From: Thermodesulfovibrio sp. | Lineage (GTDB): Bacteria; Nitrospirota; Thermodesulfovibrionia; Thermodesulfovibrionales; JdFR-85 | Assembly: GCA_027050975.1 (NCBI GenBank) | Contig: JALUAR010000116.1 | Coordinates: 1-16,495 of the forward strand | Direction: 5' to 3' | Length of the DNA: 16,495 nt | Shown here: positions 1-7,200 of the stretch, piece by piece | How the letters are laid out: every line of letters begins with the position of its first letter | How positions within the stretch are numbered: position 1 is the stretch's first letter | The notes under the pieces: model-generated | What the model was told of the DNA's origin: nothing | What the model saw: only the letters and a program-made list of their open reading frames with translations | Databases searched by the model: none | Made by a program: the position numbers and the translations under genes

Positions 1-170
1 TTATTGTAATTATCCAGTATATGTTCATAGAGTTGCCTGTAAATGGCATAATAATTGCTTCAAAATAGCCAACAATTAATCTCGGCTTATCCTCAAAGAG
101 ATAAAAATAAAAAAGAGGCTTTACAAAAGGGGGAATCCTGAAGGTCCTGGCGCCTTAACCTGATTGTATT
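1..170 (+). other. Upstream region of the pilus operon, no gene
   Basis: No convincing coding sequence is seen on either strand; the + strand has frequent stops. The stretch is AT-rich and holds a sigma-54-type promoter at 44-59, listed separately. From the predicted start near base 70 this leaves an untranslated leader of about 100 bases before the first pilin ATG. The leader contains a purine-rich run near 127-135, too far from the start to act as a normal ribosome binding site. Any upstream activator sites would lie outside the window. Confidence 0.6.
44..59 (+). promoter_or_regulatory. Sigma-54 (RpoN) -24/-12 promoter
   Basis: The sequence reads TGGCAT, five bases, then TTGCT. This matches the RpoN consensus TGGCAC-N5-TTGCA/T, with the invariant GG at 45-46 and GC at 57-58 correctly twelve bases apart. 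The predicted start is near 68-72. RpoN promoters are well known for major pilin genes (PilS/PilR control in Pseudomonas and Geobacter), so one directly ahead of a pilin gene is in good context. It would require an enhancer-binding activator whose site is not in view. The match is seen; its activity is inferred. Confidence 0.75.
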
Positions 171-602
171 ATGAACAAAAAGGGTTTTTCTCTAATTGAA
201 CTGCTGGTGGTAATAGGAATACTCTCCATTCTTGCCTCCATTGCAATTCCCATGTATAGAGGGCATCTCAGGAGGGCACAAAGGGCTGAGGCATTTACAA
301 ATCTTCAAAGTCTCAGGCTTCTTGAGGAGAGATACTATTCACAAAATGGTACATACGTGGCGTGGGATTGTAATGCTGCGGACAACCTAACGGCGATACG
401 CTCGGTCCTTCCCCAGTTTCAGCCTGGCAGTAGCCTGCGTTTCAGATACTGTTTAACACTAAATCAGGATATTAATGGCAATGCGCAGACTCCATGCTTC
501 AGTATAACAGCAACCGGTAATAATGGAACCCTGGTAGCTGGCGAGACCTATTCGATCGATTGTAATAACAACAAGAGCAGTTCTACAGGCGTTGCGTGGT
601 GA
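171..602 (+). CDS. pilE: Type IV pilin, PilE-like
   Basis: This 143-residue prepilin has a very short leader, MNKKG, followed by FSLIELLVVIGILSILASIA. That is a class III signal for the prepilin peptidase PilD, with F at +1 and E at +5 of the mature chain. The hydrophobic helix continues to about residue 30. An ERYYSQNGTYV motif near residues 52-62 is typical of PilE/ComP-type pilins. Four cysteines in the C-terminal half (near residues 66, 93, 108 and 129) could form two disulfides. The mature protein would sit in the inner membrane and then in the pilus, probably as a minor pilin given its neighbours. ATG 171 is the only usable start because an in-frame stop lies at 156-158. No good Shine-Dalgarno precedes it. 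It is the first gene of the operon and its TGA overlaps the next gene's possible GTG start. It could be the major pilin, but gene order favours PilE. Confidence 0.85.
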   Translation: MNKKGFSLIELLVVIGILSILASIAIPMYRGHLRRAQRAEAFTNLQSLRLLEERYYSQNGTYVAWDCNAADNLTAIRSVLPQFQPGSSLRFRYCLTLNQDINGNAQTPCFSITATGNNGTLVAGETYSIDCNNNKSSSTGVAW

Positions 603-607
603 AGATG

Positions 608-1048
608 ATGCTCTCTGCCAGAAAGGATGGGGCATTCACACTTATAGAGGTTATTATTGCCATAGCCATACTGGGATTCTCTCTTCTTGCCATATTGCCA
701 TTACTGTTTACATCACTGTCTATCAATACAGAGACTGCTCTTGCCTCAAGGGCGCAAATGCTTGCCGCTGAACGTGTTAATCAGCTGCAGACATGGCCGG
801 AATCACAAATATTAAATTCATCCTGTTTGACAAAAAAGGGAGGGGCTGACAAGGGGGTATGTGTTGATGGCAATAACGGAGAGGTGGACACGTTCAATGG
901 CATAAAAATTTACAGAACATACAGATTTGATGAGCTTAACGTTCAGGGTAGCAAGGCACCCTCTTACATTATTACTGTAACAGTTTCTTATAACTATAAG
1001 GGACAACAGGTAAGCCGTGTATTTACCGCAACCTGGATCAGGCCGTGA
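608..1048 (+). CDS. pilV: Type IV minor pilin, PilV-like
   Basis: This prepilin has the N-terminal methylation motif AFTLIEVIIAIAILGFSLLA followed by PLLFTSLSINTETALASRAQ, the usual PilV layout in which the helix leads into a region rich in A, R and Q. It would join the minor-pilin priming complex at the pilus tip. The start is ambiguous: GTG at 596 or 599 (a GTGA overlap with the upstream stop), or ATG at 605 or 608. I chose 608 because GGTGA at 598-602 sits five bases ahead, giving a nine-residue leader. The E+5 rule puts cleavage after Ala, not Gly (DGA then FTLIE). This is less common but is tolerated by some prepilin peptidases. The C-terminal half is not strongly conserved, as is normal for PilV. 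Its TGA overlaps the GTG of the next gene. Confidence 0.82.
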   Translation: MLSARKDGAFTLIEVIIAIAILGFSLLAILPLLFTSLSINTETALASRAQMLAAERVNQLQTWPESQILNSSCLTKKGGADKGVCVDGNNGEVDTFNGIKIYRTYRFDELNVQGSKAPSYIITVTVSYNYKGQQVSRVFTATWIRP

Positions 1049-2076
1049 GTAAAGTAAAAAACAAAAAGGGCATGACACTTGTTGAACTGCTTGTGGCAAT
1101 GGCAGTTTTTCTTATAATCCTCGGCCTGATGTATCCCACCTTTGACATGATAAAAGAACAGAGTGTTTTTATTGAAGATATGGAAGCCCTTAACGAAAGG
1201 GCCCAGAGAATTATAGATTACATGGCCGAGGATATCCGGATGGCAGGCTTTGTTGTCGGGCCAAAAGATAATATACCGTACTGCAAGGGAGACGGTTTGA
1301 AGACCGTAGTAGAGCATACAGATGGTACACCCTATGATGCCCTTACCTTTATTACGGCTGAGCCGGTAGAGATCAAGAACTACACGGACTGTATGCAAGG
1401 AGATAGTGATTACAGGGTGTATGTGGCAGCTAATGCATCCATTGGTGATAGCACCCTTACCCTCACTTATGATATAAGCAAGCAGACAAGTGGTGGTACA
1501 AAATGTGTGTCTTTTCTGAAAGAGACCAGTAACGCGGATGTGAATGCCCAATCACTTATTGCCTTTGAAACGGCTTCCTATGTCAATAACCTCTATACAA
1601 TAAAACAGATTACAAACAAACAGATAACCCTTCACGAGAATCTTAGTATAGCAGTCTCTCAAGGCTCTCCCTTATTTGTTGTTAAAAGGTATTCCTATAC
1701 AGTTAACCCCAATGAGAGAAGTTTAAGGAGGAGATACTGGGTCAGTAGTACCAGCGGATGTCAGCCGGAGGATATAGTTATTGATGAGGAATCAGGAGCC
1801 CTTGGTGGTATTGATGCATTACAGTTTGAGTATCTCTATTATGACCCCATCACAGAGTCAATCGTCACAGATGACGAGCCCCCTTCTGATCTGACAAAGC
1901 TGAGGTCCATAAGGATATGGCTACTTGTAAGATCCGAGTCAGCTGACAGGACATATACCAACACCAATACATATAGTATTGTGAATACCACAGTCAATAA
2001 CGGTCAGCCTTTTAATGATCACTTCAGAAGGGTGTTGATAAACAAAATCGTGGAGGTGAACAGCCTTGCTAAGTAG
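1045..2076 (+). CDS. pilW: Type IV minor pilin, PilW-like
   Basis: This 343-residue prepilin has leader MSKVKNKKG and mature start MTLVELLVAMAVFLIILGLM, with M at +1 and E at +5. Residues about 47-69 carry ERAQRIIDYMAEDIRMAGF, the signature PilW segment after the helix. The C-terminal IRIWLLVRSES block and the HFRRVLINKIVEVNSL ending also match PilW proteins. It is an inner-membrane/pilus-tip component that works with PilV, PilX and PilY1. The start is GTG at 1045, within a GTGA overlap with the pilV-like stop, which suggests translational coupling. The length is in the usual range for PilW. Confidence 0.85.
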   Translation: MSKVKNKKGMTLVELLVAMAVFLIILGLMYPTFDMIKEQSVFIEDMEALNERAQRIIDYMAEDIRMAGFVVGPKDNIPYCKGDGLKTVVEHTDGTPYDALTFITAEPVEIKNYTDCMQGDSDYRVYVAANASIGDSTLTLTYDISKQTSGGTKCVSFLKETSNADVNAQSLIAFETASYVNNLYTIKQITNKQITLHENLSIAVSQGSPLFVVKRYSYTVNPNERSLRRRYWVSSTSGCQPEDIVIDEESGALGGIDALQFEYLYYDPITESIVTDDEPPSDLTKLRSIRIWLLVRSESADRTYTNTNTYSIVNTTVNNGQPFNDHFRRVLINKIVEVNSLAK

Positions 2077-2764
2077 AGTGAAAAATGATGAAAGAGGGGT
2101 TGCCCTGATAGCGTCAATAGGCATAAGTCTGATACTCATGCTTGTAGCCTTTGCACTGGCCTACAGAGTGGGGTACTTTACAAAAGCGACTTATGTATCA
2201 AAAAAGCGTGATCAGGCAATATACATAGCAGACTACGGGTTGGAAAGCCTTAGATACTATTTCTGGGAGCAGGATTGCACTCCTCCGGACTGGTGTAGTG
2301 CGAATTACAGAGATACTGCAAATCCTGATGCATATGTTGATTTTATTTCTCTTAAAGAGAATGACACAAACAATGCTGTCTGGTTTTCATCTCTAATAGC
2401 AGAAAGCACCTTAACAGCCAAGGATAAGGATGGCAATGTCATCAAGACAGTGACCCATTCAATAGACCACACCAATGAAACCGGACTTGTAACCATGGTT
2501 TCAGGCAGCAGGACCGAGACATACAACTACCAGATATATACAAAAGGGTCTGCAACCCCTGATATTGTCTATGCTCTGATTTCAGCTGAAAAGGCTTCGG
2601 GCACCGAGCAAAAGGAAAGCGAGTTTGTTGAGCGCTCGAGCGTGGAAGTAGCTATCTTCTTTTCAGTGCCATGTGAGGATTACAAACAGTTCGGACAGTG
2701 TAGGAGTAAGGAAGGAGCCTCCCGCACTGGTCAGATAAGTGCTGAAATACAGCAGGCCTTATAA
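2066..2764 (+). CDS. pilX: Type IV pilus assembly protein, PilX-like
   Basis: This 232-residue protein begins MLSRVKNDERG, then VALIASIGISLILMLVAFAL, a PilX-type N-terminus. Like many PilX/GspK proteins it has no Glu at +5 of the predicted mature chain (an Ala is there). The QAIYIADYGLESLRYYF segment at about residues 50-66 is the typical post-helix 'A-E-A-G-L' style region of PilX. Four cysteines (DCTPPDWC and PCEDYKQFGQC) may form disulfides in the periplasm. The start is TTG at 2066, set by a strong GGAGGTGA Shine-Dalgarno at 2052-2059. It overlaps the end of pilW by 11 bases. PilX works with PilV, PilW and PilY1 at the pilus tip. The family call is from the N-terminus and the gene order; the C-terminus is not distinctive. 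Confidence 0.78.
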   Translation: MLSRVKNDERGVALIASIGISLILMLVAFALAYRVGYFTKATYVSKKRDQAIYIADYGLESLRYYFWEQDCTPPDWCSANYRDTANPDAYVDFISLKENDTNNAVWFSSLIAESTLTAKDKDGNVIKTVTHSIDHTNETGLVTMVSGSRTETYNYQIYTKGSATPDIVYALISAEKASGTEQKESEFVERSSVEVAIFFSVPCEDYKQFGQCRSKEGASRTGQISAEIQQAL

Positions 2765-2781
2765 AATAGGGAGGTGTGTAA

Positions 2782-4209
2782 ATGATTAAGAGATGTATAA
2801 AGGTTTTATTAGCAGTATTTCTGGTGATAATATTTGCAAATAGATATGCACTTGCATTACAGAATCCCGTTACCTTCCCTGAGGGCTCTATTATTTTGCC
2901 TACAGACTCCTGCTGGCAGCCAAATGGAGATCCGACCCAGAGTCAAAACACCAACAACCCCACGTGTGATCCTAACAGTAATGACAAGTCACTTTTTCAG
3001 CTTTATGCCCTCTTGTATGCACTGCTTGACGCAGGAGATGAGCCATCAAAATGTAGAAACAACGATGGTTCGACTGCTATGCAAAAAAGCGTGCTTCATT
3101 TCGATACATGCAAGCAGATACCTGTCTACTGGATAATCAAAAAGACAAAGACCGATCCGAACCAGGCAGACCTTGAGATAAATGTTCCAACTCATACATC
3201 AAACCTTGTTGATGTAAAAAACAGTCCCGGCTTTACAGCAGTAGGTGACAAAACCACTCCGGTTTATTATACAGGCGGGCCCTTTGTAATCCATGCAAAC
3301 GACCTTGCAAAGCTTAGCACAAAGGAGTATAACAATCTCATCAACACGTTTTCCTCTGTAAAGATCCATGTAGCAAATGTGCCGTTTTCAGGGGATGTTG
3401 ACAAGGTGCTCGTGGGAAAGCCACCAAGGGTTGCAGTGCTTAATGAGGGTGCCAGTGATGTCCTTGAAGACTATCTGAGGGCAGCAGGTCTTGTATCCTG
3501 GGGTAATTTTGTATTTCATCGTGTAACAGCCAGGGATATTCTTTCCGGTTGCCTGAAGGAAGACCCCAAGGCAGCGGGATGTAATGTTACAAAGACACCC
3601 TTTCAGTTAATCTGGGCCCCTCACTGGGAGATAGAGAAAAACTGGTCAGGTGGATATACACCTTCAGCTGCAGAGCAGACAAAAGTGGTGCAGGAGATAA
3701 GGGATTTTCTTGAAAGGGGTAATGCTGGATTCTTTGAGTGCGCATCGATTGAGAGCCTTGAAGGCTCTCAATCAACAGGTGCCAGTGTTCAACAGGGCGT
3801 TGGTGGATTCCTTGTCGGAGCTGACAAAACCTGGCCAAGGATTGATACAAATGCAGGATGCTCTGATCAGGGCACCTGCAACAGCGGGTATCTGAAGATT
3901 GAAGAATCTCCCTTCTGGCTGGTTCAGTGTGGAGGATGGAGTTACAAGGCAACGGGTGGACATGTTCATAACTTGAGACCGAATAAGACGAAAGGATACA
4001 CCTGGCTTACAACAAAGACAAAAAATGACTCCACCACTCTGGATGACCCCAATGATCCCAACTCTGACTATGATGACAAGTACATGGGTCCAATAGTAGG
4101 TGATTCGAGGCTATTTACCAGATTTATTCATGACGATACTGCAAAACTTAACAATGCCTACGACCCCGGTGCGACGGAGAGGCATATTATGTTTATGATT
4201 ACCTTGTAG
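2782..4209 (+). CDS. pilY1: PilY1-like tip adhesin, N-terminal part (frameshifted)
   Basis: This reading frame encodes a 475-residue secreted protein. Its Sec signal peptide (MIKRCIKVLLAVFLVIIFAN, cleavage after about RYALA near residue 25) is followed by a low-complexity region rich in Asn, Pro and Asp with several cysteines. The start is ATG 2782, set by GGGAGGTG at 2769-2776. I see no von Willebrand A domain of the kind found at the N-terminus of Pseudomonas PilY1. Residues about 213-235 (PPRVAVLNEGASDVLEDYLR) and about 274-325 (LIWAPHWE, then IRDFLERGNAGFFECAS) look like a Rossmann/glutamine-amidotransferase-like fold; that is inference. The frame ends at TAG 4207-4209, shortly after the sequence stops resembling the family. 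The -1 frame carries on into the downstream PilY1 part. This is most likely the 5' part of one gene running to 8510. Confidence 0.72.
   Translation: MIKRCIKVLLAVFLVIIFANRYALALQNPVTFPEGSIILPTDSCWQPNGDPTQSQNTNNPTCDPNSNDKSLFQLYALLYALLDAGDEPSKCRNNDGSTAMQKSVLHFDTCKQIPVYWIIKKTKTDPNQADLEINVPTHTSNLVDVKNSPGFTAVGDKTTPVYYTGGPFVIHANDLAKLSTKEYNNLINTFSSVKIHVANVPFSGDVDKVLVGKPPRVAVLNEGASDVLEDYLRAAGLVSWGNFVFHRVTARDILSGCLKEDPKAAGCNVTKTPFQLIWAPHWEIEKNWSGGYTPSAAEQTKVVQEIRDFLERGNAGFFECASIESLEGSQSTGASVQQGVGGFLVGADKTWPRIDTNAGCSDQGTCNSGYLKIEESPFWLVQCGGWSYKATGGHVHNLRPNKTKGYTWLTTKTKNDSTTLDDPNDPNSDYDDKYMGPIVGDSRLFTRFIHDDTAKLNNAYDPGATERHIMFMITL
3747..3773 (+). repeat. Perfect 11-bp inverted repeat inside pilY1
   Basis: Arms GATTGAGAGCC (3747-3757) and GGCTCTCAATC (3763-3773) are perfectly complementary, with a five-base TTGAA loop. 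The hairpin encodes SIESLEGSQ in frame. No T-run follows, so it is not an ordinary intrinsic terminator. It may be chance or an mRNA structure that affects translation or stability. Confidence 0.6.
4152..4208 (+). other. pilY1: -1 frameshift joining the two parts of pilY1
   Basis: The upstream frame is open to the TAG at 4207. The downstream frame is open from 4152 (in-frame TAA at 4149-4151) to 8510, so the shift must lie in this interval. Reading the downstream frame from 4173 gives DGEAYYVYDYLVGG, then RINGSPTQGYVVYFPGHKY, leading straight into the large downstream protein. The upstream frame over the same bases gives a short nonsense tail. The likeliest break is around 4164-4176, which has a run of four C and the sequence GTGCGACGG; loss of one base there explains it. 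There is no canonical X-XXY-YYZ slippery heptamer. It could be a sequencing error, a true mutation or recoding. Confidence 0.75.
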
Positions 4210-4292
4210 GAGGAAGAATTAATGGTTCTCCAACACAAGGTTACGTCGTCTATTTCCCTGGGCACAAATATATAGAATGCAGTGAGACAACC

Positions 4293-7200
4293 GTGTATAA
4301 CGCACCTCCGGAAAGAACCCTTGAATTACAGTTCAACGGTCCTCTTCCAAGTAGTAGCATCATTGAACTGGAAGTGGTGCATGCAAACTGTACCAAAGGT
4401 GTGGACTGTCCGAAGGTTACGTACGATATGAGTACAAAGCTTGGAACCATAGTGTCTGACAACTGGATTACTCTTAGTTCAGAACTGGCTGAGTTTGATT
4501 ACGATACATACACCTTTTCAGGTATCTTTTTCTCCAGCCTCTTTGAGCAGGCCACTGCTCAACAGCTTCAGGTGAGTGATCTGATTATAAATATCTATGA
4601 TTCCAACGGCAACCCCGTCTGTGGTACGGATGGCAAATACAGCGACGGGTTCGACTCTACAGTTATTGATGATAAATGGACCAGGGAAAATATTGGGTCA
4701 GGTTTTCAGACTAACTATCTGGCAAATGGTAGCAACCTGGAGCTAAGTCCGGATGTTACATTCAGTACAGGAAATATTGATTCTACATCGGATAATTTCA
4801 GTTATATGTATCAGAGGATTAGCGGAGACTTTGATGTGAAAATGGAGATTAAGGAAATGAATGCCTGGGGTCCGACCGGTTCAGGTGGTCTGATGTTCAG
4901 AGTCGATAATACCTCGACAAGTCAACACGTCTCCGTAATTGCCGACTCCAATAAGAATGTGAAATTCATTTACAGAGATACCGCAGGTGGTTCAACCACC
5001 GTTGTTGCTTCCAATACGGCTAGCAGTTATCCTTTGTGGGTCAGGCTTACCAGATCAGGCAATACATACAAAGCCTATTACTCAACAGATGACGGTGCCA
5101 CATGGACACAGGTAGGAACTGCTGCTACACTGACCACAATATCTTCCTCAGGACTGATAGGAAATGCCTTTGTGGCTAACGGGGCATCAGCAAAGGCTGT
5201 TTATGATAATTTTGTTGTTTGTACAAGATTGGAAAGTGTGGTTGACCTTGTTGAGGACATCAGCCTTTGCGCTCCTCATACTTCTTCATATCCGGTTGCA
5301 TGTTCTTCCTCTCACGCAGAGGGTGTTCTCTCACTTCACTTTACGAACGATATAAGTCAGGACACAACCTCCTCTGTAGTGCAGCTGGCAATACAGGGTG
5401 GTCCCTCGGCACAGTTTGACATATCCTCTCATACAGGTACCAGTGCCTCAGACGGCACCGTAACCCTTGATATGACCGGGGCAGAATACGATTCCGGCAC
5501 CTGGACATTGAGGAATATCAGAGTTATAAACCTGAAATGTGCTGATTACGATGTGTCGGATATTACTGTAACATTCCCTGACAATGGTGGAACCATTAAT
5601 CTCAAGCAGATAAACAATGATCCAACCGGAGAGATAGTCTGTTCACCTGAAAGCATCTCACCAGCCAGTTGTTCGGGCCAGCAGAGCACTGGTAACACCG
5701 CATCGGAGGAGTCCATTAATGTGAAACTGGAGTTTAAAGATAACATAATAGACAAGAGTGTAACCAGCATCACCCTGACAGTCAAATACGATTGCGGACA
5801 GAACTGTAGTGGTACATTAAGCGCCAGTTATGATGTTAATAGTCAAAGCGGCGGAACCAGCAGCGATTCAAACTTCAAAATTGACATGAGTAAGGCATCA
5901 CTGAGTGGTGACAAGAAAAAACTTGAGAACATTGTACTTACCAATCTGGACAGTAGCAAACAGTTTATACTCGTAACCGTAAGCGTAACTTTTAATGGAA
6001 ATGCAAAGATTAAGAAGGTCAAGGATACAACAAACAATAACAATATATGCGATTTTGGTGGCGGGAAAACCAGTGTTGCTCAATGTAATCCGGACTATCT
6101 GCTTGAAGTCTCCTCACAGCAAAGCGGAGGCGGAACCACTGCGATTTACACATTTGATGCAGGGATATGCGACTTTTACATAAGCCCATATCTTTCCAGT
6201 TGTACCATAAACTGGCAAAAGTCCAATACATGCGGAATTAAATATGTTCTTAACACAATTCTGGCCTTGAAGTTCCAGGTTGTCTCAAGCGAGTTTAATA
6301 AGACACAGCCTATTGTAAAGAGTATTTGTACAAGAGTTGTGGATAATAAGTGCGTAAATGATATTTACCTGTTTAAGGCAAGTTTTGACTATCCCAAATA
6401 CAGGGGACACCTGATCAGATACAAGCTTCTGATTGACAGTCAGACAGGAGAGGTTACACTCTCCAAGATCTGGGATGCTGGAGATGATGCGATAATGCCA
6501 AAGGCAGGTGCTACCGGAAATAATCCCTCTTCACCGACAAAAAGTAACACAGAGAGGTACATATACACAGTAGTTGAAGATTCACAAACAGGCAGTTTGA
6601 CAAAAATTGACTTTGATATCTCCCATCTAACCAATCTCAAGTCCTATATAGGACAGACTGATGATACAGCTGCCCAGATTACCGTGCACAGTGTGAGAGG
6701 TAGGAAGGATTCCTCTGCAGTCAATCCTCCCGGACCGTCAGGCTCGGGTGAAGCAACTGACAGATTATGGGCAATTGAGAACTCTACACCTGCTCTGATG
6801 ACCAATTCTAAACTGGTTACAAAGACCGATAGTAGCCTTCCTCAATGCAGGGATATAATCGTTTTTGTTGGAGCTGATGATGGCATGCTTCATGCCTTTC
6901 ATGCAGGTACCGGCACTTACAACACTAATGCCAAGGAATGCGTCTACGATGAGGGTACAGGAAAGGAGATCTGGGCATATATTCCTTCATCCCTGCTATC
7001 TTCCCTTAAGGAGCAGCCTTTTAATGTGAAATACAACCCCAATAACCCTCTTGACTACTCTATATTCGAGCCAAGGGTTAGTGTGGATGGCTCTCCGGCT
7101 ATTGGTGACTTCCTTGTAAATGTGGGCACAGAGGCAAATCCTGACTATAAATGGAAAACCTACCTTGTTGGTACGGCAGAAATAAGAAATACCCAGAACT

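Noticed and set aside
994..1551. Antisense frame of 185 codons opposite pilV/pilW
   Set aside because: It overlaps two well-supported minor-pilin genes and has no recognisable domain.
2633..2642. Ten-base palindrome CGCTCGAGCG within pilX
   Set aside because: It is short, lies in coding sequence and has no supporting context; likely chance.
4209..4275. AGGAGGAAG followed by ATG 4222 as a restart after the pilY1 frameshift
   Set aside because: The ATG is in the wrong frame and reaches a stop after 17 codons, so it cannot restart the downstream PilY1 part.
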